From NCBI RefSeq assembly GCF_001426345.1, contig NZ_LMEM01000014.1, positions 186,001-250,000 on the forward strand: DNA of 64,000 bases, given 5' to 3'. Both the position numbers and the translations under genes were made by a program. Each line of letters begins with the position of its first letter. The stretch's first letter is position 1. This document shows, one piece after another, positions 26,262 through 33,947 of the stretch. Below the pieces are notes generated by a model. That model made no database searches, was not told the origin of the DNA, and saw only the letters and a list, made by a program, of their open reading frames with translations. This DNA is from Devosia sp. Root436 (GTDB lineage Bacteria > Pseudomonadota > Alphaproteobacteria > Rhizobiales > Devosiaceae).

Positions 26262-26320
26262 AGTGATCGGGATTGGCGTCCAAACCCATACCCCGATCAC
26301 TCATCCAGACCCGGATGAGT
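26262..26320. repeat. Two consecutive perfect hairpins in the cas9-tracrRNA intergenic region
   Basis: Hairpin one: AGTGATCGGG (26262-26271) with CCCGATCACT (26292-26301), a 10-bp stem and 20-nt loop. Hairpin two: ACTCATCC (26299-26306) with GGATGAGT (26313-26320), an 8-bp stem and 6-nt loop. The two overlap by 3 bases. No ORF is present. They may be a structured RNA, a terminator for an upstream cas9-region transcript, or protein-binding sites. Confidence 0.5.
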
Positions 26321-26381
26321 CCTTGAGTAGCATAGGCGCAGGGTCCACACCAGCGCCGCTCCTAACCTGACTGTGCTCACA

Positions 26382-26461
26382 ATGGTAAGCAAGTAGTCTT
26401 GTAGTTGCCGTCGGAATGCTTTGGACTTGAACTGACGTGGTTTTTCTGGCTTTGTGCTAGG
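26382..26461 (+). ncRNA. crRNA-like element: cas9-promoter-matching guide plus degenerate CRISPR repeat
   Basis: Bases 26382-26403 match the cas9 promoter (26161-26182) at 19 of 22 positions. Directly after, 26404-26461 reads like a decayed repeat in array orientation, its blocks kept in order: GTTGCCGTCGG (10 of 11), TGAACTG (7 of 7) and TGCTAGG (7 of 7), with insertions between. TGCTAGG (26455-26461) forms a perfect 7-bp stem with CCTAGCA (26466-26472) at the start of the anti-repeat; TTTTTCTG (26441-26448) can pair with CAGAGAAG, and GTT (26404-26406) with the terminal AAC. A long tracrRNA starting upstream would thus be a natural single guide. Confidence 0.7.
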
Positions 26462-26561
26462 ACTGCCTAGCAGTTCAGAGAAGGCGGGTCGGCTGTTAAC
26501 AAGCGAAAGCTCGTAAGGCTGAACGCACCAAATAAGGCCCTCGCTCCGGCGGGGGCTTTTT
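26455..26561 (+). ncRNA. tracrRNA
   Basis: The anti-repeat at 26465-26500 (GCCTAGCAGTTCAGAGAAGG then CGGGTCGGCTGTTAAC) pairs with the array repeat over a nearly continuous 26-bp stretch, with a bulged lower stem. It is followed by a small AGC-GAAA-GCT hairpin (26502-26511) and a Rho-independent terminator: an 8-bp stem (26537-26544 with 26549-26556), TCCG loop and five T residues (26557-26561). The short-form 5' end is not known; TGCTAGGAC at 26455 resembles an extended -10. Orientation opposite to cas9 and place next to its 5' end fit II-C loci. Confidence 0.9.
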
Positions 26562-26611
26562 GGTTTGGCGATCCGGGGGGCATGGTGGCGAGGCGGCTGC
26601 CAGAGGGGTTC

Positions 26612-27481
26612 ATGCGGGATATCAGGCTTTCGAGTTTGCGGATTTGCCTTGAGGTTCTGCGCCGCCAGAACCTGACGGCAGCAGCCCAGGCTCTCAACAT
26701 GACGCAGAGTGCGGTCAGCAAGAACGTTCAGCAGGTCGAGGCGCAACTGGGCGTGCCCCTGTTCGAGCGGAGCAAGGACGGCGTCATTCCCTATGACAAT
26801 GCAAGGATATTCCTGTCGCGCATTGCCGAGGGCATCGGCACCATCGATGCCGCAGTCGAGGCCTTTGTGAGTTCGCAGGGCTCGGGCACGCTGAGGATCG
26901 TGGCGCCGCCCATCATTGCCCAGCGCTTTCTCATTCCGTTTCATCACGACCTGGTGGCCCGGCACCCGGACCAGGAACTGGTCTTTCGGGTACGGACGGC
27001 GCCCGGCCAGCGCTATGCCGATACCGATGCCGAGATATTCTTCAATGGCGGCGGCAGTCCGCCGCCATCAGCGCAGTGGCTGATCGGCGATCGCTTCTGG
27101 GTGGTCGCGCATCCCTCGATCGCCACGGCGGACCTGGCGCTGAGGGATATCGTCACCTATCCGCTGCTGCAGCATGTGAAGGTGGAGGCCGCCTGGTTCC
27201 AGCTGGCAGAGCGGCATGGCATCAGCCTCTCCGCGACGCGGTTTCACTATTATGAGCAATATGGCCTCATCATAGATGCCGCCCTGCAAAAGCTCGGCAT
27301 TGCGATCGTGCCGCGCTTTCTCGTTCGCGACGCCGTGCAAGCGGGCCAGCTGCAGCGGATCGGCGAGGAAATCGTCTTTCCGGAAATGGGCTATTACTAT
27401 CAGCTCGTGCGCCACGAAAAGCTCTCGGTGTCCCGTAAATTCTTCACCTGGCTAAAGGAGATAGCGGACGCGCAAGCCTGA
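26612..27481 (+). CDS. LysR family transcriptional regulator
   Basis: A 289-aa regulator with an N-terminal winged helix-turn-helix (LRICLEVLRRQNLTAAAQAL followed by NMTQSAVSKNVQQVE and LGVPLFERSKDGV) and a periplasmic-binding-like effector domain (GTLRIVAPPIIAQRFLIPFH; LGIAIVPRFLV). The ATG at 26612 has AGAGGGG close upstream; the ATG at 26582 is the alternative and lies only 20 bp after the tracrRNA terminator. It is co-directional with tctCBA just downstream and is the likely regulator of that importer, with the effector probably being the imported acid or a catabolite. Confidence 0.9.
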   Translation: MRDIRLSSLRICLEVLRRQNLTAAAQALNMTQSAVSKNVQQVEAQLGVPLFERSKDGVIPYDNARIFLSRIAEGIGTIDAAVEAFVSSQGSGTLRIVAPPIIAQRFLIPFHHDLVARHPDQELVFRVRTAPGQRYADTDAEIFFNGGGSPPPSAQWLIGDRFWVVAHPSIATADLALRDIVTYPLLQHVKVEAAWFQLAERHGISLSATRFHYYEQYGLIIDAALQKLGIAIVPRFLVRDAVQAGQLQRIGEEIVFPEMGYYYQLVRHEKLSVSRKFFTWLKEIADAQA

Positions 27482-27483
27482 CT

Positions 27484-27498
27484 ATTCCAGATTGGAAT
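27484..27498. promoter_or_regulatory. Candidate LysR-type operator upstream of tctC
   Basis: ATTCCA-GAT-TGGAAT is a 15-bp interrupted palindrome with the T-N11-A form of LysR-family sites. It lies 79 bp before the tctC start and immediately after the LysR stop. Confidence 0.45.
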
Positions 27499-27576
27499 GG
27501 ATAGCCGCCCAGTTTTCGCTGCCCTTCCGGGAGGATGGGTTGCTAAGGGTGGCTGGATAACCAAGGGAGGAAATCA

Positions 27577-28545
27577 ATGTTTCGCTTGCATTCCGCGCTC
27601 GGCACCGCACTGGCCGTCCTGATGCTCGGCCAGCCGGCCATCGCGGCCGATTGGCCGACAGGCACGGTCACCATCATCGTCCCCTATACGCCGGGCAATA
27701 TCACCGACATCGCCGCCCGCATCGTCGCCCAGAAACTTCAGGAAAGCACCGGCCAGTCCTTCATCGTCGAGAACAAGCCCGGCGCGAGCACGCAGATCGG
27801 CACCGCCGAGGTGGCACGGGCCGAACCGGACGGGCAAACCCTGCTGATCACCGGCGCGGGCTTCGCCACCAACCCTGCACTGTTTGCCGAACTGCCCTAT
27901 GATACCGACAAGGATCTGGTGCCGGTTGGCCTGGTCGTTTCCAACCCGCTCGTGCTGGTGACGGCGGCGGACAAGCCCTATCCCGACTTCGCCAGCCTGG
28001 TGGATTTCGCCAAGGCCAATCCGGGTCAGCTTACCATGGCATCAGGCGGCAATGGCACGCTGTCGCATATGGCCGAAGCGCTGACCGCGCTCGTCACCGG
28101 CACCGAAATGATCCATGTGCCCTACAAGGGCGGCAGCGCCGCCGCCACCGACACGCTGTCGGGCCATGTGGACTCGATGTGGGACAATCCCAGTTCGGCC
28201 ATGCCCCAGATCGAGGCCGGCCGCATTCGCGCGCTTGCCGTGTCGAGCGCGCATCGCAGCGACGCCTTCCCCGATGTGCCGACGGTGGGCGAGTTCGGTT
28301 ACGGCAACTTTGAAGTGATCAACTGGTTCGCCATGTTCGCGCCGGGTGCGACCGATCCCGAACTGCTGGACACCATTCATGACCAGGTGCAGGCGGCGCT
28401 TGAACAGCCTGACGTGCAGGAGCGCTTCGCCAAGGACGGCGTCACCGCCGGCGGTCCCTCGCGGTCCGAGTTTGCTGCCTTCGTGGCGAGCGAAACCGAA
28501 AAGTGGGGCCAGATCATCCGCGACAACGGCATCCACGCCGACTGA
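27577..28545 (+). CDS. Tripartite tricarboxylate transporter substrate-binding protein (TctC/Bug family)
   Basis: A 322-aa periplasmic protein with a signal peptide (about 1-23, cleaved after QPAIAA) and the Bug-family core: VTIIVPYTPGNITDIAARIV, VENKPGASTQIGTAEVAR, MIHVPYKGGSAAATDTLSG and GRIRALAVSS. It captures a carboxylated ligand for the TctAB membrane complex. GGGAGG lies 6 bp before the ATG. The substrate cannot be told from sequence; the downstream lyase suggests a di- or tricarboxylic acid. Confidence 0.9.
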   Translation: MFRLHSALGTALAVLMLGQPAIAADWPTGTVTIIVPYTPGNITDIAARIVAQKLQESTGQSFIVENKPGASTQIGTAEVARAEPDGQTLLITGAGFATNPALFAELPYDTDKDLVPVGLVVSNPLVLVTAADKPYPDFASLVDFAKANPGQLTMASGGNGTLSHMAEALTALVTGTEMIHVPYKGGSAAATDTLSGHVDSMWDNPSSAMPQIEAGRIRALAVSSAHRSDAFPDVPTVGEFGYGNFEVINWFAMFAPGATDPELLDTIHDQVQAALEQPDVQERFAKDGVTAGGPSRSEFAAFVASETEKWGQIIRDNGIHAD

Positions 28546-28644
28546 CCCGAGCCTGGTGCGAGGCGGATGGATTGCCCGTCCGCCTCGTCCGCTTCGCGCC
28601 GGCATCCGCCGGTGAGCCAACATCCCTCTGGAAGGCCATCCGCT

Positions 28645-29160
28645 ATGTCCGGTAGAGCAGAATACAAGCCAGGTGGCAGCGCATTCGCCAGTGAAATCCT
28701 GCAGCGCAAGGATTTCTGGTCGGCAGTGCTTTACGTCACGCTCGGCATCGGCACGATTATCGCGTCGCTGGGCTACGAGTTTGGCAGTCCATCCAATATG
28801 GGACCGGGCTTCTTTCCCATCATACTGGGAGCGATGCTCGCCATTATCGGGGGCGTCATCGCCATCCGCGTCTTCACCACAACTGATGGAAACCCGGACA
28901 TGAGGCTGGGATTCATCAACTGGAAGGCGCTGGCGCTGGTCTCCGGCTCGACCGTGCTGTTCGCGCTGCTGCTGCCCTATTCCGGGGTGTTGATCGCCCT
29001 TCCTGCCCTGATGCTGGTGGGAGCGGCGGCCAGCCGCCATTTCCGCATCGAGCTGCGCGCTGTCGCCGGCATGCTCGTCCTCAGTGCGGCCTGTGCGCTG
29101 GTCTTCGTCGTGGGGCTCGGCGTGCCGATGCCTTTGCTCGGCTCGCTGTTCGGAGGCTGA
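28645..29160 (+). CDS. Tripartite tricarboxylate transporter small membrane subunit (TctB, DUF1468)
   Basis: A 171-aa protein with four predicted transmembrane helices and the typical opening (LQRKDFWSAVLYVTLGIG; GSPSNMGPGFFPIILGAML). It is the small permease subunit that works with TctA. The ATG at 28645 follows a 99-bp gap after tctC; the longer ORF from 28567 is unsupported. It is followed by tctA after 3 bp. Confidence 0.87.
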   Translation: MSGRAEYKPGGSAFASEILQRKDFWSAVLYVTLGIGTIIASLGYEFGSPSNMGPGFFPIILGAMLAIIGGVIAIRVFTTTDGNPDMRLGFINWKALALVSGSTVLFALLLPYSGVLIALPALMLVGAAASRHFRIELRAVAGMLVLSAACALVFVVGLGVPMPLLGSLFGG

Positions 29161-29163
29161 CCC

Positions 29164-30666
29164 ATGGACATCTTCGCCAATCTCCTGATCGGCCTGCAAA
29201 CGGCCGGCAGCCTTACCAACCTGCTCTATTGCTTCGTCGGCGTGTTTCTCGGCACGGCCATCGGCGTGCTGCCCGGCCTGGGTCCGACTGCGACCATCGC
29301 CATCCTCTTGCCGATCACCTTCACCATGGGGCCGGAAAACGCCCTTATCATGCTGGCCGGCATCTATTATGGCGCCCAATATGGCGGCTCGACCACCGCC
29401 ATCCTGGTCAACCTGCCGGGCGAGCCCTCCTCGGTCGTCACGGCTATCGATGGCTATCAGATGGCGCGCAAGGGCCGCGCCGGAGTTGCGCTGTCGACGG
29501 CTGCCATCAGTTCCTTCATTGCCGGCACCATCGCTACGCTGCTGATCGCGCTTTTCGCGCCGATCCTGGGCGAGGTGGCGCTGAAGTTCGGTCCGGCCGA
29601 GTATTTTTCACTGTTGAGCCTGGGGCTGGTAGCCGCGCTGGTGCTGGCGCATGGCTCGCTGCTTCAAGCCTTCGGCACGGTCATCGTTGGCCTGCTGCTT
29701 GGCCTGATCGGCCCTGACGTGAATTCGGGCGTGCAGCGCTTCACTTTCGGCATAACCGGCATGCAGGACGGCATCAGCTTCGTCATCGTCGCCATGGGCG
29801 TGTTCGGACTCGGGGAAATCGTCGCCAATCTGGGCGATGAGAGCGGCCGTTCGGTGTCCGATGGGGCGATCAGCAAGATGCTGCCCAACCGTGAGGACAT
29901 CCGGCGCATGGCCGCGCCGATCATCCGGGGTACGGCGCTAGGCTCACTGCTGGGCATATTGCCCGGCGGCGGGGCGATGCTGGCCTCCTTTGCCTCCTAT
30001 ACGGTCGAAAAGAAGCTGTCCAAATTTCCCGATGAATTCGGCAAGGGCGCCATCGAAGGCGTTGCCGGGCCGGAAGCGGCCAACAATGCCGGTGCCCAGG
30101 CCGCCTTCATACCCATGCTCACCCTGGGCGTGCCCTCCAACTCCATCATGGCGCTGATCATAGGCGCGATGATCATACAGGGCATCCAACCCGGCCCCTC
30201 CGTCATGATAGAGCAGCCCGCGCTATTCTGGGGTGTCATCGTGTCGATGTGGATCGGCAACCTGATGTTGCTGGTGCTGAACCTGCCGATGATCGGGCTG
30301 TGGGTGCGCATGATCGGGATTCCCTACCATTTCCTGTTCCCGGCCATCCTGGTGTTCTGCGCCATCGGGGCCTTCAGCCTGAGCAATTCGACTTTCGATG
30401 TCTTCCTGCTCGCTGCCTTCGGTGTGGTTGGCTACGTCCTGCGCAAGCTCGATTGCGAGCCGGCCCCGCTGCTGCTGGGTTTCATCCTCGGGCCCATGAT
30501 GGAGGAAAACCTGCGCCGCGCCCTGATGATCAACCGTGGCGATGCCAGCGTGCTGTTCACCCGGCCGATCAGCTGCGCGCTGCTGGTTGGCGCCATCGCC
30601 CTGCTCGTCATGGTGCTGCTGCCCAGCATCAGGGCCAGGCGCGACGTGGCCTTCCAGGAAGAGTAA
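29164..30666 (+). CDS. Tripartite tricarboxylate transporter large permease subunit (TctA)
   Basis: A 500-aa protein with about 11-12 transmembrane helices and the TctA signatures GTAIGVLPGLGPTATIAILL, AGIYYGAQYGGSTTAILVNL and FGKGAIEGVAGPEAANNA. It forms the sodium- or proton-driven channel of the TTT system. It starts 3 bp after tctB and ends 5 bp before the lyase gene, so the transporter and lyase form one operon. Confidence 0.94.
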   Translation: MDIFANLLIGLQTAGSLTNLLYCFVGVFLGTAIGVLPGLGPTATIAILLPITFTMGPENALIMLAGIYYGAQYGGSTTAILVNLPGEPSSVVTAIDGYQMARKGRAGVALSTAAISSFIAGTIATLLIALFAPILGEVALKFGPAEYFSLLSLGLVAALVLAHGSLLQAFGTVIVGLLLGLIGPDVNSGVQRFTFGITGMQDGISFVIVAMGVFGLGEIVANLGDESGRSVSDGAISKMLPNREDIRRMAAPIIRGTALGSLLGILPGGGAMLASFASYTVEKKLSKFPDEFGKGAIEGVAGPEAANNAGAQAAFIPMLTLGVPSNSIMALIIGAMIIQGIQPGPSVMIEQPALFWGVIVSMWIGNLMLLVLNLPMIGLWVRMIGIPYHFLFPAILVFCAIGAFSLSNSTFDVFLLAAFGVVGYVLRKLDCEPAPLLLGFILGPMMEENLRRALMINRGDASVLFTRPISCALLVGAIALLVMVLLPSIRARRDVAFQEE

Positions 30667-30671
30667 ATGCC

Positions 30672-32036
30672 ATGAGCCTCGCAGCGACTGCTCCTGGCCT
30701 GCTGACCCAGACCACCGGCTACCGGCGCGCGTCCAATGTCTTTGGCGAAGCCGGAACAGTCGACGCCTATCTTCGCGTCGAGGCTGCCCTAGCCGAGGTG
30801 GAGGGCGAACTCGGGGTGATCCCGCGGGAGGCGATCGCGCCCATCGTCGCCGCCTGCCGCCGCGAGAACCTTGACCTCGATGCGCTGCGCGAAGCCGCCG
30901 CCGTCGTCGGCTATCCGATCGTGCCGCTGGTCGCAATGCTGGCCAGCAGGGCAGGCGAGAGCGGGCAATGGGTGCATTTCGGCACCACCACGCAGGATGT
31001 CATGGACACCGCGCAAGTGCTGCAAATGCGCGAGGTTCTGAATATCACGCTGGCCGATACGGCACGGGTGGAACGCCTGCTGGCCAGGCTGTGCGATCTG
31101 CACCGGCGGACGCCGATGGTGGGCCGTTCCAAGTTGCAGCACGGCGTGCCGATCTCGTTCGGCTACAAGATTGCCGTCTGGCTCGACCAGATATTCCGGA
31201 CGCGCATCGGTCTCGCCCGGGCGTTGGAGGAGGCGTCGGTGCTGCAATTCGGGGGCGCGATGGGAACCTTGGCTTCATTGCGCGCCGATGGCATGGCGGT
31301 GCGCCGCCGGCTGGCCGAGCGCCTGTCATTGGTGGAACCCGACATTTCCTGGCATGCGAGCCGCGACCGGATGGTTGCCCTGGCCGGCGCCGTCGCGGCG
31401 CTGCTGGCCGCGCTTGCCAAGGTTGCGGTCGATGTGGCCCATCTCATGTCCACGGAAGTCGGAGAAGTCCAGGAACCGGCCGCGGCGGGGCGCGGCAGTT
31501 CATCAACCATGCCGCAGAAGCGCAATCCCGTGATCTGCGAGGCGATCATCGAAGCGGCGCGCAGCGTACAGCATGTCCCTGGCGTGCTGTATGGCACCAT
31601 GCTTCAGGAGCACGAGCGCGGTATCGGGCATGGCTACCGCGAGCGCGCCGCCCTCAGCGATGCCGTCCAGCATCTGTCCGGCGCCGTATCCCTCGCCGAG
31701 GAAATGCTGGCGGGGCTGGAGGTTGATGCGGGACGCATGGACCGAAACCTGAAATTGACCAATGGGCTGATCCACACCGAGGCGATGATGATCCATCTGT
31801 CGGACCGGATCGGCCGCATCGAGGCGCATCGCGTGCTCCACGAAATATCGCACCGGGTAAGCCAGACCGGCACGGACCTTGGCACTGCCTTGTGGGAGGT
31901 TGCGGGGGCCGAGCTTCCCGAACGGGTACTGGATTTCCACTCCCAGGTGGAAGCGGCCCAGCAGATGATCGATCGCGTACTCGAAACTGTTTCCTTCCTG
32001 GGACCGAAGCCCGAGCCCGGTCTGGCTCCGGACTAA
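30672..32036 (+). CDS. Fumarase/aspartase superfamily lyase, 3-carboxy-cis,cis-muconate cycloisomerase-like
   Basis: A 454-aa enzyme with the superfamily signature SSSTMPQKRNPVICEAI, and also VHFGTTTQDVMDTAQVLQMR and MVGRSKLQHGVPISFG. The layout fits PcaB/adenylosuccinate lyase relatives. PcaB converts carboxymuconate to muconolactone in protocatechuate breakdown, but no other pca genes are nearby, so a different carboxylic acid brought in by TctABC is plausible. The ATG at 30672 follows tctA closely; a longer ORF from 30249 overlaps tctA and is rejected. Confidence 0.82.
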   Translation: MSLAATAPGLLTQTTGYRRASNVFGEAGTVDAYLRVEAALAEVEGELGVIPREAIAPIVAACRRENLDLDALREAAAVVGYPIVPLVAMLASRAGESGQWVHFGTTTQDVMDTAQVLQMREVLNITLADTARVERLLARLCDLHRRTPMVGRSKLQHGVPISFGYKIAVWLDQIFRTRIGLARALEEASVLQFGGAMGTLASLRADGMAVRRRLAERLSLVEPDISWHASRDRMVALAGAVAALLAALAKVAVDVAHLMSTEVGEVQEPAAAGRGSSSTMPQKRNPVICEAIIEAARSVQHVPGVLYGTMLQEHERGIGHGYRERAALSDAVQHLSGAVSLAEEMLAGLEVDAGRMDRNLKLTNGLIHTEAMMIHLSDRIGRIEAHRVLHEISHRVSQTGTDLGTALWEVAGAELPERVLDFHSQVEAAQQMIDRVLETVSFLGPKPEPGLAPD

Positions 32037-32073
32037 CGATCCATCGTACCGTCTGTGCCGCACCAGACCGACG

Positions 32074-32892
32074 CTAGGCCAGGGCAATGACCCGTGTATG
32101 ATCCAGGACCGACGGGTCGTCAAAACGCGCGGTCGGGTCTCCGTTGGTGATCAGCACATCGACATCGGCGAGTTGCGTCACGACATGGGGCGCACGCCGC
32201 TCGAACTTCTCGTCATGGGCCACCAGGATGACCTGCCGCGCATGGGGCAGGATGGAGCGGACCAGATCGACCTCCATCGGATCGAATTCCTGCACAGTGC
32301 CGTCGCGATCGATGGCACTGGCGCCGATCACGGCCACATCGAATTTGAAGCGCTGCCGGCTGTCGTCGGCCAGCGTCAGCACGGAAGAATCCTTGTTGCG
32401 CACATAGCCGCCATAGACATAGACCGTCGCGTCGGTCTTGAGGGCGCAGGAGTGGGCCACCTCGAGGTTTGGCGTGGCGATCAGCACGCCGGGGTGACGC
32501 GCCAGAACTTCGTGCAGGCTGTCAAATGTCGTGCCGAGCCCGACAAAAGTGGTGGCGCCTGGAACGAGGAATTCCTCCAGCGCCAGGACGAGCTGGCGCT
32601 TCACCGCGACCTGAATGCTGTGGCGCTCGTCATGGGTATGGTGCGCGACGCCCGGCGAGGCGAAGGCGCCGCCGAAACCCTTCTGCAGCAGACCCTGCAG
32701 CTCGAGCGTGCGAAGGTCGCGCCGGATTGTCTGGTAGGTGACGTCGAAGCGGGCGGCCAGTTCGGCAACCGAGGCCGCGCCATTCGCGCGCACAGCCTGA
32801 AGGATTGCCTGCCGCCGCTCGCCCGCCCGACCGGTTTCGGGCGGCGCCATTCCAGGCCCGGCGCCCACCCCGGGCGCGGTTTCGCCGCTCAT
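32074..32892 (-). CDS. DeoR/GlpR family transcriptional regulator
   Basis: A 272-aa regulator. The N-terminal DeoR helix-turn-helix is RRQAILQAVRANGAASVAEL, AARFDVTYQTIRRDLRTLE and GLLQKGFGGA; the C-terminal sugar-phosphate isomerase-like sensor domain spans about 95-255 (TTFVGLGTTFDSL; FDVAVIGASAIDRDG). Such regulators usually sense phosphorylated sugars. Its start overlaps the stop of the PP2C-like gene by 4 nt, so it belongs to the ABC-importer group upstream rather than to tct genes it converges on. Confidence 0.9.
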   Translation of the reverse strand: MSGETAPGVGAGPGMAPPETGRAGERRQAILQAVRANGAASVAELAARFDVTYQTIRRDLRTLELQGLLQKGFGGAFASPGVAHHTHDERHSIQVAVKRQLVLALEEFLVPGATTFVGLGTTFDSLHEVLARHPGVLIATPNLEVAHSCALKTDATVYVYGGYVRNKDSSVLTLADDSRQRFKFDVAVIGASAIDRDGTVQEFDPMEVDLVRSILPHARQVILVAHDEKFERRAPHVVTQLADVDVLITNGDPTARFDDPSVLDHTRVIALA

Positions 32893-33905
32893 TTTAGGCG
32901 CACACCCAGATAGCTGCGGTCGTCCGTCAGTTGCGTGGACGTGGTCCCCTTGGTGCTCATATAGCGGCCGATCTTGTGAAAGTCTTCGGCTTCGACGTCC
33001 TGAAAGGCGGCTTCCCAGGACGCCACGCCGAATCCGGTGCCCGGTTTGAAATAGCCATCCGAGAATAACTCGATTGTATGGATGTCGGCCAGCGGATAGC
33101 TGCGGGTTTCCACGAAACGACCGGGCACGGCGAAGCCATCGATGCCGCCATAGCCCAGCACGGGTTCAGTGACGTTCTGAAATTTGCCTTGCCCGTGGGA
33201 AATGCCGTGCTGGATCAGCAGCAGCAATTCGCTTTCCGGCACGCCGGGCAGGTGCTCCCTGCTCGCTGACAGGGCCCTGGCTTCGATTGCCGCCACCACG
33301 TCGCCATTGGCCGTCACACTGTCATGCGGCTGGTTGCGTGTCCCCTGCCAGGTCATGGACCCGGCAAGGCGGTCGCATTCGTCGGTCGGCTTTCCGAGGG
33401 CCTCGAAGTAGCGCCAGGTCTCGCGACGCAGGATGGCGGTAACGTCGTCCAGCGGCTTGAGCACCTGCAGGGTGTCCTTGCCGTTGACGCGAATGCCGCT
33501 GTCGCCGACGGCGACGATTTCAAGCCGATCGCCGATCAGCATGGCGGCCATAACGGTGCAGCCGCCGCGCAGCTTCCAGTCAGCCTCGACCGCCGCCAGG
33601 GCACCATGGGCGGCATAGCCGGCATGAATGGCCTTGCCGAGATAGTCGACGAAATGCTCGCCGCCCTGGAACTGCAGTTGCGGCTGGTCCTTCTGGCCTT
33701 GCGCCAGGAGAAATATCTCGATGGCCCGCTTGACGGTGCGCGAGGCGAACTGCCCCGAGAGCATGCCGCCATAGCGTGTGCCGTTGCGGTCGGTTACGCC
33801 GTCGATGACGGCGTAACCGAGGTTTGGCATGACCACGAGGCTGTCTTCGTTGGTCTCCGGATGGCCGAACTTCTTGCCCAGCGAAAATGCTTCAAGCTGC
33901 CTCAT
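32889..33905 (-). CDS. PP2C-like protein phosphatase domain protein
   Basis: A 338-aa protein with the acidic metal-binding pattern of PP2C phosphatases: HPETNEDSLVVM near the N-terminus, YAVIDGVTDRNG, GGCTVMAAMLIGDRL with VAVGDSG, ELFSDGYF, and a terminal LTDDRSYLGVRL. These match the aspartates that hold two Mn/Mg ions. It has no membrane segment. It lies between a substrate-binding protein gene and a DeoR regulator, which suggests a metabolite- or signalling-phosphatase role in that transport module rather than general Ser/Thr phosphatase work; this is inference. Confidence 0.7.
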   Translation of the reverse strand: MRQLEAFSLGKKFGHPETNEDSLVVMPNLGYAVIDGVTDRNGTRYGGMLSGQFASRTVKRAIEIFLLAQGQKDQPQLQFQGGEHFVDYLGKAIHAGYAAHGALAAVEADWKLRGGCTVMAAMLIGDRLEIVAVGDSGIRVNGKDTLQVLKPLDDVTAILRRETWRYFEALGKPTDECDRLAGSMTWQGTRNQPHDSVTANGDVVAAIEARALSASREHLPGVPESELLLLIQHGISHGQGKFQNVTEPVLGYGGIDGFAVPGRFVETRSYPLADIHTIELFSDGYFKPGTGFGVASWEAAFQDVEAEDFHKIGRYMSTKGTTSTQLTDDRSYLGVRLK

Positions 33906-33947
33906 CTAGTCCTGCTTTGGTCGTGTGTCGTCAAACCTGCTGCCGGC

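Noticed and set aside
26297-26965. 222-aa minus-strand ORF across the tracrRNA and LysR start
   Set aside because: It overlaps a clearly supported tracrRNA and LysR gene and shows no recognisable protein features.
30249-30671. N-terminal extension of the lyase gene by 141 codons
   Set aside because: It lies inside tctA in another frame and has no conserved sequence; ATG at 30672 matches the family start.
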